Part shown: in pieces, positions 27,009 through 36,435 of the stretch
Position numbering within the stretch: position 1 is the first letter of the stretch
How the letters are laid out: every line of letters starts with the position of its first letter
Assembly (NCBI RefSeq): GCF_005221385.1
Contig: NZ_CP039903.1
Span: forward strand, 2,108,001 to 2,172,000
Direction: 5' to 3'
Length of the DNA: 64,000 bases
DNA from: Agrobacterium tumefaciens
GTDB taxonomy: Bacteria; Pseudomonadota; Alphaproteobacteria; Rhizobiales; Rhizobiaceae
Notes under the pieces: model-generated
What the model saw: only the letters and a program-made list of their open reading frames with translations
Databases searched by the model: none
Told to the model about the DNA's origin: nothing
Made by a program: the position numbers and the translations under genes

Positions 27009-28484
27009 TTGACCAGTTTTAGCGAACTCGGCCTCTCCGAAAAGATCGTGGCCAGCGTTACCCAGCTTGGCTACACAACCCCTACCCCCATTCAGGCAAA
27101 AGCCATTCCGCTGCTGCTCGAAGGCCGTGACCTCATTGGCCTCGCACAGACCGGCACCGGCAAGACCGCAGCCTTCGGCCTGCCGATCATCGAAATGCTG
27201 ATGAAGCAGGCCGACCGTCCGGCAAACCGCACCACCCGCACGCTGATCCTTGCACCGACCCGCGAACTGGTGAACCAGATCGGCGAAAACCTGCGCTCCT
27301 TCGTGAAGAAGACACCGCTGCGCATCAACCAGGTTGTCGGCGGCGCGTCGATCAACAAGCAGCAGCTGCAGCTCGAAAAGGGCACGGACATCCTGGTGGC
27401 GACCCCCGGCCGCCTGCTGGACCTCATCGCCCGCAACGCCATCTCGCTCTCCAAGGTCACCTATCTGGTGCTTGACGAAGCTGACCAGATGCTCGATCTC
27501 GGCTTCATCCATGATCTGCGCAAGATTTCCAGAATGGTTCCGCCCAAGCGCCAGACGCTGCTTTTCTCGGCCACCATGCCGAAGGCGATTTCCGAGCTTG
27601 CCAGCAACTTCCTGACCGACCCGATCAAGGTCGAGGTCACGCCTCCGGGCAAGGCTGCCGACAAGGTCGAGCAGTACGTGCATTTCGTCGCCGGCAAGAA
27701 CGACAAGACCGATCTCCTGAAGAAGTCGCTGAACGAGAACCCGGACGGCCGCTCGATCGTTTTCCTGCGCACCAAGCACGGCGCGGAAAAGCTGTACAAG
27801 CATCTGGAACATATCGGCTTCAAGGTCGCCTCCATTCACGGCAACAAGAGCCAGGGCCAGCGCGAGCGGGCACTGAAGGGCTTCAAGGATGGTGACATCA
27901 AGGTTCTGGTCGCAACCGACGTCGCCGCCCGCGGCATCGACATTCCGGCCGTAACGCACGTCTTCAACTATGACCTGCCGGAAGTGCCTGATGCCTATGT
28001 TCACCGCATCGGCCGTACCGCCCGCGCCGGCCGCGACGGCATCGCCATCGCTTTCTGCGCGCCGGACGAAACCCGCCTGCTGCACGACATCGAAAAGCTG
28101 ATGAAGATCGATATCCCGGTCGCGTCAGGTGAACGTCCGGCCGGCCTTGCCAGCCCGACGCGCCCCAACAACAACCGTGGCGGCCGCAACAACAATAATG
28201 GTGGCCAGCAGCGCGGCCCGCGTGAAGGTGGACGTCACAACGGCGAATCCCGCCCGTCCCGCAACCACGCGCCGCGCGATGCGGACAATGATCTGGAAGT
28301 CACCTCCGACTTCAAGCGCGTGAAGCAGGCCGAAGGCGATGCAGGTCGTCCGGCCGGCCCGCGCAAGCACCGCCGTCCGGCCCGCAAGCCCGGCGGCAGC
28401 GGCGCCAACCGCCACGCACCTGCTGGCGGCAACGGCCAGGAAAAGCGCGCTTCCGGCAACGGCAATCGCGGCCGCAACCGTTAA
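27009..28484 (+). CDS. DEAD-box ATP-dependent RNA helicase (RhlE-like)
   Basis: A 491-residue DEAD-box helicase. Motifs in order: Q motif (GYTTPTPIQ), AQTGTGKTA (I), PTRELVNQ (Ia), ATPGRLLDL (Ib), VLDEADQMLDLGF (II), FSATMP (III), VATDVAARGIDIP (V) and HRIGRTARAG (VI). After about residue 385 comes a low-complexity Asn/Gly/Arg-rich tail (NNNRGGRNNNNGGQQRGPRE) for RNA contact. It unwinds structured RNA in ribosome assembly, decay or cold growth. The start appears to be a TTG at 27009 with AAAGG 6 bases upstream; no in-frame ATG exists near it. Confidence 0.92.
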   Translation: MTSFSELGLSEKIVASVTQLGYTTPTPIQAKAIPLLLEGRDLIGLAQTGTGKTAAFGLPIIEMLMKQADRPANRTTRTLILAPTRELVNQIGENLRSFVKKTPLRINQVVGGASINKQQLQLEKGTDILVATPGRLLDLIARNAISLSKVTYLVLDEADQMLDLGFIHDLRKISRMVPPKRQTLLFSATMPKAISELASNFLTDPIKVEVTPPGKAADKVEQYVHFVAGKNDKTDLLKKSLNENPDGRSIVFLRTKHGAEKLYKHLEHIGFKVASIHGNKSQGQRERALKGFKDGDIKVLVATDVAARGIDIPAVTHVFNYDLPEVPDAYVHRIGRTARAGRDGIAIAFCAPDETRLLHDIEKLMKIDIPVASGERPAGLASPTRPNNNRGGRNNNNGGQQRGPREGGRHNGESRPSRNHAPRDADNDLEVTSDFKRVKQAEGDAGRPAGPRKHRRPARKPGGSGANRHAPAGGNGQEKRASGNGNRGRNR

Positions 28485-28520
28485 GTTGCTTCGCGTGGAT
28501 TGAGGACGCTTACGGCCCAT

Positions 28521-28642
28521 TTCTTCTCCCCGCCGGGGAGAAGGTGGCCCGAAGGGTCGGATGAGGGGGTAAGCCCTCCGAAATCCGGCAGAGGCGCGCC
28601 CTCATCCCGCTGCCGCGACCTTCTCCCCCTCGGGGAGAAGAA
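28521..28642. repeat. RIME-like palindromic element, full-length copy
   Basis: A 122-base copy of the element at 10577-10698, with terminal inverted TTCTTCTCCCC / GGGGAGAAGAAA arms, inner GGATGAGGGGG and CCCTCATCC arms and the shared GGTGGCCCGAAGGGTCGGATGAGG block split across the left half. The central 30 bases differ between copies, so recombination of modules (mosaicism) is plausible. It lies between the helicase stop and its terminator. Confidence 0.85.
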
Positions 28643-28702
28643 ACAAGCGGCACCCGCTCGGTCTATTATACGGTTGTCCTCTTCCGAGACGCCTTCAGAT
28701 CA

Positions 28703-28737
28703 CACCCCGCAAGCCACCGGCCTGCGGGGTTTTTCTT
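28703..28737 (+). terminator. Rho-independent terminator after the DEAD-box gene
   Basis: CCCCGCA and TGCGGGG arms around a GCCACCGGCC-type loop, followed by TTTTTCTTT on the plus strand. Placed about 220 bases after the helicase stop, beyond the RIME-like element, which would therefore be part of the transcript. Confidence 0.75.
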
Positions 28738-28742
28738 TGCCG

Positions 28743-29666
28743 TCACCCACGCTGCACAACCGGCCGGCGCCGGGATGGCAAGGTCATGGCCAGCACGCCG
28801 GCGATCACACAGACAAGACCGACCCACATGGCAGGTGTCGGCACCTCTCCCAGAAATGCCATGCCGATCGCCACGCCGACCGGAACCCGGAGATAAGCCT
28901 GGGAGGTGGTGCCGACCGAACCGAGCGTCTGCATCAGCCGGAAATAGATCATGAAGGCGAGCGCGGTTGAAAAAACGCTCAGGCACACAAGCGAAGTGAG
29001 CGAAGCGGCCGAAGGCGACAATGTCCACGGCCGGTCAACGATCAGGCTGACGGGCAGCAGCAGGACGGCCCCGCAGATAAGCGAGCCAGCCGCCGGCATG
29101 ATCGGATCGAGCCCCTTGAAGTTCTTGCCGAATATCGCCGCACAGGCATAAGAAAACGCCGCTGTCAGCACGGCAAGCTGGCTCCATATCGCCTCGCCCG
29201 CACCACTCAGCGCCTCCATGCCGATGATGAGGCACACACCCGTCATGCCGGCAGTGGTGCCGAACAGCTTGCGCCCGCTGACCGCCTCGTGCCTGATAAC
29301 CAGCGCGGTGAGAAGAAAGGTAAAGATCGGCGTTGTTGCATTGAGAATGACCGCAAGACCGGCATCGATGCTCTGCTCCGCCCAGGCGATCAGCGTGAAA
29401 GGCAACACGCTGTTGATACAGGCCTGAATGAAGAACAGTCGCCAGGTCGCCAAATCCTTCGGCAATCGCAGCCCGCGCAGCCGGATCACGACCAGAAGAA
29501 GCAGACCGGCGATCAGGGTTCGCCATGCGATGAAGGTGATGGGCGGTATCGTCTCCACGCCGATCTTGATGAACGTATAAGAAGCCGCCCACAGCGTGGA
29601 CAGGAGCGCGAGCAGCAGCAATTCACGGGCAATGGGACTTTGAGTGTTCACGGATCGACTTTCCAA
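28743..29666 (-). CDS. EamA/DMT-family transporter
   Basis: A 307-residue membrane protein with ten predicted hydrophobic helices in two repeated EamA halves (first: LLALLSTLWAASYTFIKIGV; second half from about residue 160). This family exports amino acids, nucleosides or other metabolites; the substrate cannot be read from sequence. It stands alone, with the helicase terminator just past its end. Confidence 0.85.
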   Translation of the reverse strand: MESRSVNTQSPIARELLLLALLSTLWAASYTFIKIGVETIPPITFIAWRTLIAGLLLLVVIRLRGLRLPKDLATWRLFFIQACINSVLPFTLIAWAEQSIDAGLAVILNATTPIFTFLLTALVIRHEAVSGRKLFGTTAGMTGVCLIIGMEALSGAGEAIWSQLAVLTAAFSYACAAIFGKNFKGLDPIMPAAGSLICGAVLLLPVSLIVDRPWTLSPSAASLTSLVCLSVFSTALAFMIYFRLMQTLGSVGTTSQAYLRVPVGVAIGMAFLGEVPTPAMWVGLVCVIAGVLAMTLPSRRRPVVQRG

Positions 29667-29751
29667 CTGCGTTCAGGATGAACCCTTCGTAGCCCGGAAA
29701 CAAGCATCGGTGCTTCGGCCGTGGCCGAAGTTTCCCCCCCTTTTTATCACA

Positions 29752-29787
29752 CGAAGCCCCGCACGGCATGACCATGCGGGGCTTCGG
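29752..29787. other. GC-rich hairpin between EamA and DoxX genes
   Basis: A 12-base perfect inverted repeat (CGAAGCCCCGCA / TGCGGGGCTTCG) with a short loop. It lies 32 bases past the end of the doxX-like gene on the minus strand. No convincing T-run follows on either strand, so it may be a weak terminator or an RNA 3'-end stabiliser. Confidence 0.5.
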
Positions 29788-29818
29788 CAAAAGGATCCAT
29801 GATGATCGGTCGGGCAGA

Positions 29819-30214
29819 TCAGGCCCGGCGCTCATCCACCGAGAAAGCTCCCGGACCGGCAAAGACGAAATAAAGGAATACGAAGCAGAACAGGATAGCC
29901 GCATCGCCGCCGTTCAAGGCCGGGAAAAAGCTGCTTGGCGCATGCGCCATGAAATAGGCGACGGCCATCTGGCCGGAAAGGATGAAGGCGACCGGTCGCG
30001 TGAACAGGCCGATCAGCACGAGAATGCCGCCGACGAGTTCCAGAAGCGCCGCCACCAGCATCAGGGTCGGCAGCGAGCCTTCCATCTGCGATGCTGGAAA
30101 GCCGAACAGCTTCTGCGTTCCGTGTTCGATGAAAAGCAGCGCTGCGATGATGCGCAGTGCCGCCAGAGCATAAGGCCGATAGCGAGAAAGATTATCGAAA
30201 GTTGCCATGTTCAT
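29819..30214 (-). CDS. DoxX family membrane protein
   Basis: A 131-residue four-helix inner-membrane protein. ALRIIAALLFIEHGTQKLFG (residues 19-38) with the conserved H-G-x-x-K-L-F-G, and LELVGGILVLIGLFTRP are diagnostic of DoxX/YphA proteins. Such proteins are associated with oxidative and thiol stress but their biochemical role is not settled. An ATG two codons downstream (30208) is an alternative start after GGGGAC. Confidence 0.88.
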   Translation of the reverse strand: MNMATFDNLSRYRPYALAALRIIAALLFIEHGTQKLFGFPASQMEGSLPTLMLVAALLELVGGILVLIGLFTRPVAFILSGQMAVAYFMAHAPSSFFPALNGGDAAILFCFVFLYFVFAGPGAFSVDERRA

Positions 30215-30449
30215 GTGTCCCCGTTGAAGTGGTGCCGCGCTCGATACAGTGCATTTTCTCCTTTATGGATACACGTCTCGAACACCGGAAATCACGTTTC
30301 CGATATTGCAGAACTCCCTTAAATACGGAAAGGGAGGCATTCTACACATGGTTGATTTTCCAGCATAAAATTGGTCATCTTCTGAAAAAATCAACTCAAG
30401 GGTACAGGCATTTTTCGACGAGGCAAAGGCGGAAAAATCCGCCTCTCCA

Positions 30450-31067
30450 TCACGCCTGCAGCACAACCACCTTGGAGCCGACAGGCACGCGGCTGTAAAG
30501 ATCGATGATATCGTGGTTGAGCATGCGGATGCAACCGCTCGACATGGCGTGGCCGATGGATTGCGGCTGGTTGGTGCCGTGCAGGCGGAACATGGTATCG
30601 TTGCCGCCGCGATAGAGATAAAGCGCGCGTGCGCCGAGCGGATTGTTCGGGCCGCCCGCCATGCCACCGGCAAACTTCAGGTTACGTGGATCGCGACGCA
30701 TCATGTTTGCGGTCGGCGTCCAGGAAGGCCACTCGGATTTGCGGCCGATATAGGCGTCGCCCTTCAGCGCAAGACCCTGCCGGCCGACACCGACGCCGTA
30801 ACGCATGGCGCGACCATCGCCCATGACGTAATAGAGCCGCCGTGCCGGCGTATCCACCACCACCGTGCCAGTCGGATGGCTGGTGTCGTAGGTGACCTCC
30901 TGCCGGCGAAGTTCCGGCTTGACCTTGTCGAGATGCATGGCGGGAAGCGGGAATTTCTCTTCCGGCTTCGCCGCATAATTAAGCCTTTGCTGGCCGATGC
31001 CGGTATTCGCGCAGCCCGCCAGAAACAGTGGCAATCCGAACAGAACCCCACGACGTGAAATAGACAT
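30450..31067 (-). CDS. L,D-transpeptidase lipoprotein (YkuD)
   Basis: A 205-residue periplasmic YkuD-domain enzyme forming 3-3 peptidoglycan cross-links or anchoring proteins to peptidoglycan. The N-terminus has a twin-arginine-like SISRRGVLFGLPLFLAGC with an LAGC lipobox (Cys19), so it is probably a lipoprotein. The catalytic motif is H-G-T-N (about residue 165) followed by SSGCIRMLNHD with the nucleophilic cysteine. Rhizobiaceae rely heavily on L,D-transpeptidases for polar growth, which fits but is not specific. Confidence 0.92.
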   Translation of the reverse strand: MSISRRGVLFGLPLFLAGCANTGIGQQRLNYAAKPEEKFPLPAMHLDKVKPELRRQEVTYDTSHPTGTVVVDTPARRLYYVMGDGRAMRYGVGVGRQGLALKGDAYIGRKSEWPSWTPTANMMRRDPRNLKFAGGMAGGPNNPLGARALYLYRGGNDTMFRLHGTNQPQSIGHAMSSGCIRMLNHDIIDLYSRVPVGSKVVVLQA

Positions 31068-31145
31068 GTAACCCCCGCCAAATCATGTGATTAACGAGAG
31101 GTATAATTTTATGGTTAACAAACCCCTAATATGAGGTTGCAGTAA

Positions 31146-32042
31146 TTAACCCGCCGCAACCGACGCGGCAGGCCGGCGGTTGGCGAGATAGACCCCCGTG
31201 ACCGCCAGAACCGTGCCGGCAATCATGGCTGGCGTCAGCGTTTCCCCGAAAAGCAGCGCAGCTTCCACGGCGGCAAGTGGCGGCACGAGATAGATCAGCG
31301 AGGCCGCGCGCGAGACCTGACCGCGCCGGATCAGATACAGAAGCAGCGCCACCGCGCCGATGGAAATCGCCCCCACCGACCAGCCAAGCGTGGCAGCCAG
31401 CCCAAGGCTCCAGTCCACATGCCCGTCTTCCAGCAAAAGCGCAAAGGGAACGGTGACCAGCAGCGCGCCGACATATTGCAGCGTCGCCACCGCCATGATG
31501 TTTCCGCCATGGACATATTTCTTCTGATAGAGCGTACCATAGGTCACCGAGACCATGCCCAGCACATTCACCGCCACGGCATAAAGCGGCACGGACATGC
31601 CCAGTGCACCTGTGGCCATAACCTTCGGCAGCACGGCGATGGCAATGCCGGCAAAACCGAGCAGCAACCCGGCACGCTGTATGGGTGAGATTCTCTCGCC
31701 AATCATGAAACGGGCGGCCACCGCCGTCATCAACGGCTGCAGGCCGGCAATAATGCCGCCAATCGCCGCCGGCACGCCCTGCCCGATGGCCCACCAGATC
31801 ATGCCGAGATAAATGCCGTGCAGGAACACGCCGGACAGGATCGCCCGCAGGACGTCGGCGCGCTTCTTCGGCCAGGAAATGGCGGACAGCCGGCAGATCG
31901 CCCACAATATCAGGCCGGCCAGCAGATACCGCAGACAGAGGAAGGTCAACGGCCCGGTATAATAGACCGCATATTTGGCAGTGACCCAGCCGGTCGACCA
32001 GAGAAACACGAAAATGGCCGGAGCCAGGCGGTCAAGCGACAT
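31146..32042 (-). CDS. EamA/DMT-family transporter
   Basis: A 298-residue DMT-superfamily permease with ten hydrophobic helices: IFVFLWSTGWVTAKYAVYY at the start, GIIAGLQPLMTAVAARFMIG closing the first half and LVPPLAAVEAALLFGETLTP in the second. It differs clearly from the other EamA protein at 28.7 kb. Substrate unknown. Confidence 0.85.
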   Translation of the reverse strand: MSLDRLAPAIFVFLWSTGWVTAKYAVYYTGPLTFLCLRYLLAGLILWAICRLSAISWPKKRADVLRAILSGVFLHGIYLGMIWWAIGQGVPAAIGGIIAGLQPLMTAVAARFMIGERISPIQRAGLLLGFAGIAIAVLPKVMATGALGMSVPLYAVAVNVLGMVSVTYGTLYQKKYVHGGNIMAVATLQYVGALLVTVPFALLLEDGHVDWSLGLAATLGWSVGAISIGAVALLLYLIRRGQVSRAASLIYLVPPLAAVEAALLFGETLTPAMIAGTVLAVTGVYLANRRPAASVAAG

Positions 32043-32519
32043 GGGAACATCCCCTGTGCGGCATGATCCCGCCTCTCGGACATTGCCGGGGACGCAAGGT
32101 CATGCAGCGAATTGATATTTCGGCCAAGGCACACCGGCGAAAGAGCAGGCCGGCGTGTCATCTGGCCTGCGGCGGCACCCGGACCCTTTGCCAAGGCGGT
32201 ATCGCCATCCCCGCCAAAGGTCAAAGGCGTTTTCGTGATCACATCTTTCAGTTTTTCTGATGCGGTATCTGCGATCCATCAACCGAAAACGAACGAACAA
32301 ATTTTGTGCGTTCGCCCACAGCGCGCACAGCACCATCATGCCCTTCCGCCCTGCCGCGCCGCGCAACCATTTTGACGATGCCGCATTTATAGGCTGAAAC
32401 CGAAAAAACGCTTCTTTTTTAAAACTCTAGGGCGACAAAAAATCTTCATGAGGAGGTCCGCATAGTTCTTGCATTGCATTTGGCCTTGTATTCATATGGT
32501 AAAAAAGGGGACATCGAAG
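32043..32519. other. Intergenic region before the ATP-grasp operon
   Basis: 477 bases without a credible gene; small overlapping frames on both strands have no ribosome sites. It should contain the divergent promoters for the EamA gene and the ATP-grasp/alpha-E/transglutaminase operon. The last 120 bases are AT-richer (runs such as CTTCTTTTTTAAAA). An ATG at 32496, in frame with the downstream gene, would extend it by eight residues. Confidence 0.4.
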
Positions 32520-33929
32520 TTGGCATTTGACGAAATGATAAATGCGGACAACACTCCGCGAAGCCCATATGAAAACTATAACGAGTGGTACAGCCGACAG
32601 GACAGGTCGCACCTGATCCAGAAATCAAAAGACGCGGAAAACATCTTTCGAAAAACCGGCATTACTTTCGCAGTCTACGGCCATGCCGACAGTTCAGAAA
32701 AACTGATCCCCTTCGATATCATCCCGCGCATCATCTCCGGACGGGAGTGGCGCAAACTGGCCCAGGGCATCGAACAGCGTGTTCTCGCCCTCAATGCTTT
32801 CCTCGACGATATCTACCACAAGCAGGAAATCATCCGCGCCGGCCGCATCCCCCGCGAAATCATCGAGAAAAACGAAGCCTTTTTGCCGGAAATGATCGGT
32901 TTTACGCCGCCCGGCGGCGTCTATACCCACATTGTCGGCACTGACATCGTCCGCACCGGTGAAGACCAGTTTTATGTTCTGGAAGACAATGCCCGCACGC
33001 CCTCCGGTGTCAGCTACATGCTGGAGAACCGCGAGACGATGATGCAGATGTTCCCGGAACTTTTCCACGAAAACCGCGTGCGGCGGGTGGAAGATTATCC
33101 CTATCTGCTACGGCAATCGCTCGCCTCGCTCGCCCCGCCCGGCTGCACTGGCAAGCCGCGTGTAGCGGTGCTCACCCCCGGCATCTATAATTCCGCCTAT
33201 TACGAACATTCCTTCCTCGCCGACATGATGGGCGTGGAACTGGTGGAAGGCTCCGACCTGCGTGTCATGGACGGCAAGGTCAAGATGCGCACCACCCGCG
33301 GTTATGAAGCGATTGATGTGCTTTATCGCCGCGTCGATGACGACTACCTCGATCCGCTGACCTTCCGGCCAGATTCCGCACTCGGCGTGCCCGGCATCAT
33401 GGATGTCTACCGCGCCGGCAACATCACCATCGCCAATGCGCCCGGCACGGGCATTTCCGATGACAAGGCCGTTTATTCCTACATGCCTGAGATCGTCGAA
33501 TTTTATACCGGCCGCAAGCCGCTCCTGGAAAACGTGCCGACATGGCGCTGTTCGGAGCCAGACAGCCTGAAATACGTGCTCGACAATCTTGCCGAACTGG
33601 TCGTCAAGGAGGTCCACGGTTCGGGGGGGTACGGCATGCTGGTCGGCCCCACGGCAACGAAAAAGGAACGGGCGCTGTTTGCCGAAAAGCTGAGAGCCCG
33701 CCCCTCCAATTACATAGCGCAGCCGACGCTGTCGCTTTCCACCGTGCCGATCATGGTGAAGAACGGCATCGCGCCGCGCCATGTCGATCTGCGCCCCTAT
33801 GTGCTGGTGTCGGACAAGGTGAAGATCATTCCCGGCGGCCTGACCCGCGTCGCGCTTAAGCAGGGCTCGCTGGTGGTCAATTCCAGCCAGGGCGGCGGCA
33901 CCAAGGATACATGGGTACTGGAGGACTAA
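32520..33929 (+). CDS. Circularly permuted ATP-grasp type 2 protein
   Basis: A 469-residue protein of the DUF404/DUF407 circularly permuted ATP-grasp family, predicted to ligate peptide-like bonds. Recognisable are LAFDEMINADNTPRSPYENY at the start, VYTHIVGTDIVRT, FYVLEDNARTPSGVSYMLEN, NAPGTGISDDKAVYSYMPEI and VKEVHGSGGYGMLVGP. The TTG at 32520 is favoured because GGGGACATCGAAG precedes it and homologues begin A-F-D-E-M; ATG 32496 is the alternative. It is 3 bases from the alpha-E gene, and together with the transglutaminase forms a widely conserved trio of unknown product. Confidence 0.88.
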   Translation: MAFDEMINADNTPRSPYENYNEWYSRQDRSHLIQKSKDAENIFRKTGITFAVYGHADSSEKLIPFDIIPRIISGREWRKLAQGIEQRVLALNAFLDDIYHKQEIIRAGRIPREIIEKNEAFLPEMIGFTPPGGVYTHIVGTDIVRTGEDQFYVLEDNARTPSGVSYMLENRETMMQMFPELFHENRVRRVEDYPYLLRQSLASLAPPGCTGKPRVAVLTPGIYNSAYYEHSFLADMMGVELVEGSDLRVMDGKVKMRTTRGYEAIDVLYRRVDDDYLDPLTFRPDSALGVPGIMDVYRAGNITIANAPGTGISDDKAVYSYMPEIVEFYTGRKPLLENVPTWRCSEPDSLKYVLDNLAELVVKEVHGSGGYGMLVGPTATKKERALFAEKLRARPSNYIAQPTLSLSTVPIMVKNGIAPRHVDLRPYVLVSDKVKIIPGGLTRVALKQGSLVVNSSQGGGTKDTWVLED

Positions 33930-33932
33930 GCC

Positions 33933-34874
33933 ATGCTGGGCAGAACGGCAAACGGGCTCTACTGGATGTTCCGGTACATCGAGCGCGCTGAAAACATCGC
34001 CCGGCTTATCGATGCGGGCCTGCGCGTTTCACTGACGCGCTCAGGCAGCGGCGATGAGGACTGGGACGGCGTCTTGCAAAGCGCCGGCGTGCACGAGGCC
34101 TTTCTCGAAACGCACGACAAGGTAACGACGGCGGATGCGATCGATTATCTCCTGCGGGATAAAGCCAACCCTTCCAGCGTCCTCTCCTGCATCGAGGCGG
34201 GCCGCAACAATGCCCGCATGGTGCGCACCGCGCTGACGCGCGAGACCTGGGAAGCGACCAACGAATTCTGGATCGAGCTGAAGACCAGTCTCGAGCGCAG
34301 GGTAAAGCCGGCGGACATGCCGCAGACCATCGACGGCATAAAACACCGCGCCGGTCTGGTGCGCGGCGCTTTCCATGGATCTATGCTGCGCAACGATCTC
34401 TACAATTTCTCCCGCATCGGCACCTTCATCGAACGCGCAGACAACACCGCCCGCATTCTCGATGTCAAATATTACGTGCTGCTGCCGGCTGTGGCGCATG
34501 TCGGCTCCTCGCTCGACAATGCACAATGGGAATCCATTCTGCGCTCGGTCTCGGCGCACCGTTCCTATGGCTGGGTCTATGATGCGGAATACAAGCCGGC
34601 CAATATTGCTGACTTCCTCATTCTCAATGGCCGCATGCCGCGTTCGCTCGCCTATTGTTACGAGAAGATCGCCAGCAACCTCAATTATATAGCAGAAGAC
34701 TACGGCGAAAGGCACAAGGCGCATGAGACGGCCGAGAGCATTCGCGACAGCCTGCGCAAGACGACGATCAACCGCGTCATGGATGAAGGTCTGCACGAGT
34801 TTCTGGAGAGATTTATCAACCGGAACGGGCAGCTGGGACAGGAAATCATGGAAGGCTACCGCTTTTATCAATAA
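33933..34874 (+). CDS. Alpha-E domain-containing protein
   Basis: A 313-residue all-alpha protein (DUF403). It begins LGRTANGLYWMFRYIERAEN, has conserved acidic helices (FSRIGTFIERADNTARILDV) and ends LEGYRFYQ-like EIMEGYRFYQ. Always paired with the circularly permuted ATP-grasp protein; biochemical function not established. Coupled to both neighbours by short gaps. Confidence 0.88.
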   Translation: MLGRTANGLYWMFRYIERAENIARLIDAGLRVSLTRSGSGDEDWDGVLQSAGVHEAFLETHDKVTTADAIDYLLRDKANPSSVLSCIEAGRNNARMVRTALTRETWEATNEFWIELKTSLERRVKPADMPQTIDGIKHRAGLVRGAFHGSMLRNDLYNFSRIGTFIERADNTARILDVKYYVLLPAVAHVGSSLDNAQWESILRSVSAHRSYGWVYDAEYKPANIADFLILNGRMPRSLAYCYEKIASNLNYIAEDYGERHKAHETAESIRDSLRKTTINRVMDEGLHEFLERFINRNGQLGQEIMEGYRFYQ

Positions 34875-34895
34875 GCGCGTGGACGGGGACAGCTT

Positions 34896-35717
34896 ATGCG
34901 TCTGAAAATCACCCATACGACGGAATATGTCTATGACGAGCCGATGCCCTATGCGTTGCAGCGGCTGCGCCTGACACCGCAGACCGGCCCCTGCCAGACG
35001 GTGGAGAACTGGGACGTCTCGGTCGATGGCGCCACCGTCGAAGTGACCTATGACGACCATTTCGGCAACCGGGTTGCGCTGGTGGAAACGGAGGGGCCGC
35101 AACGCAAGGTCAAGGTTGTGGCAAGCGGTCTCGTCACCACCGAAGACAAAGCCGGCGTGTTCGGGCACCATGTCGGCAATGCGCCGCTCTGGCTCTTCCA
35201 GCGCGAGACGCCGCGCACCAAGCCGGGAAAGCTGGTGCGTGAACTGGTAAAAGTCAGCACGGGCGATACCGAACTCTCACGCCTGCACGACCTCATGGAG
35301 AATATTCACCGCAAGGTGGACTATGTTCCGGGTTCGACCGACATTGAAACCACGGCGGAAGCGGCGCTGGAAGCTGGCAAGGGCGTCTGCCAGGACCATG
35401 CTCATATCCTGATTTCCGCCGCCCGGCTGATGGGCCTGCCGGCCCGTTATGTTTCCGGTTATCTGATGATGGAAGAGGTGGAGGAACAGACGGCCACCCA
35501 CGCCTGGGCCGAGGTGCATCTTCAGGGGCTTGGCTGGGTCGGCTTCGACGCCGCCAACAATATCTGCCCCGATGACCGTTATGTCCGCATCGCGTCGGGC
35601 CTGTGCTACCGCGACTGCGCGCCGATATCAGGCATGCGCATCGGCCCCGCCGGTGAGACGCTGAATGTGACTGTCACCGTGCAGCAGTCGCAGAGCCAGA
35701 GCCAGTCGCAAAGCTGA
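34896..35717 (+). CDS. Transglutaminase-like cysteine peptidase family protein
   Basis: A 273-residue protein with an N-terminal beta-sandwich (MRLKITHTTEYVYDEP) and a transglutaminase-like core. The Cys-His-Asp triad is visible: GVCQDHAH (about residue 165), THAWAEV (about 203) and GFDAANN (about 217). In this conserved trio the enzyme likely cleaves or rearranges the peptide made by the ATP-grasp partner. The last ten residues are a QSQSQSQS repeat coded by a CAGAGC-type microsatellite. Confidence 0.88.
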   Translation: MRLKITHTTEYVYDEPMPYALQRLRLTPQTGPCQTVENWDVSVDGATVEVTYDDHFGNRVALVETEGPQRKVKVVASGLVTTEDKAGVFGHHVGNAPLWLFQRETPRTKPGKLVRELVKVSTGDTELSRLHDLMENIHRKVDYVPGSTDIETTAEAALEAGKGVCQDHAHILISAARLMGLPARYVSGYLMMEEVEEQTATHAWAEVHLQGLGWVGFDAANNICPDDRYVRIASGLCYRDCAPISGMRIGPAGETLNVTVTVQQSQSQSQSQS

Positions 35718-35721
35718 GACC

Positions 35722-36318
35722 ATGACCGGCAAGGACGACGAAACGATCGGCTTCTATACGGGTAACGCCGCGGCATACACCTCGCGCGGACAGGCGGCGG
35801 ATCGTCCGCATCTGGAGACATTTCTGGCGCAGCTGCCGGAGGGTGCAAGCATTCTCGAACTCGGATGCGGCGGTGGGCAGGACAGCGAATTTATGCTGGC
35901 TGCCGGTTTCAACGTTCACCCCACCGATGGAACACCCGAGATCGCCAAAGCGGCGCAAGCCCGGCTTGGAATTCCCGTCGCGACGTTGCTGTTCGAGGAT
36001 ATTGACGACAAAGAACGTTATGACGGTGTCTGGGCCAATGCCTGCCTGCTGCATGTGCCACGCGCAGCACTTGCCGGCATTATCGGCCGTATTCACGGGG
36101 CACTGAAAACGGGCGGTGTGTTTTACGCCAGTTTCAAGGCCGGAGAGGCGGAAGGCCGCGACACGTTTGGCCGTTATTACAACTATCCTTCCAGAGCCTG
36201 GCTCGAAAATGTCTACGGACAATTTGACTGGACGATCATCGAGATCACATCCCGCCACGGCAGCGGTTACGACAAGATGCCGACCGACTGGCTGCATGTC
36301 ACGGCAACGAAGTCCTGA
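35722..36318 (+). CDS. Class I SAM-dependent methyltransferase
   Basis: A 198-residue methyltransferase with the SAM-binding motif ILELGCGGGQDSEF (about residues 45-58), a following acidic TDGTPE and a motif resembling ANACLLHVPR. Substrate unknown. It starts 4 bases after the transglutaminase gene, so it is probably in the same transcript. The N-terminal FYTGNAAAYTSRG is typical of small-molecule methyltransferases. Confidence 0.85.
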   Translation: MTGKDDETIGFYTGNAAAYTSRGQAADRPHLETFLAQLPEGASILELGCGGGQDSEFMLAAGFNVHPTDGTPEIAKAAQARLGIPVATLLFEDIDDKERYDGVWANACLLHVPRAALAGIIGRIHGALKTGGVFYASFKAGEAEGRDTFGRYYNYPSRAWLENVYGQFDWTIIEITSRHGSGYDKMPTDWLHVTATKS

Positions 36319-36435
36319 TCCATTTCCGGAACTTGCCGGTTGCGAAAGCGTCTCCCGACCGTTTAAATCGCCGCATTGATTTGAAAGCATGATCCGGCTT
36401 CAGCCCGCGGGAAGGAAGCCGACCGGGAGACGGCC

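Noticed and set aside
29752..29787. Classical intrinsic terminator
   Set aside because: Strong stem but no T-run on either side; recorded only as a hairpin.
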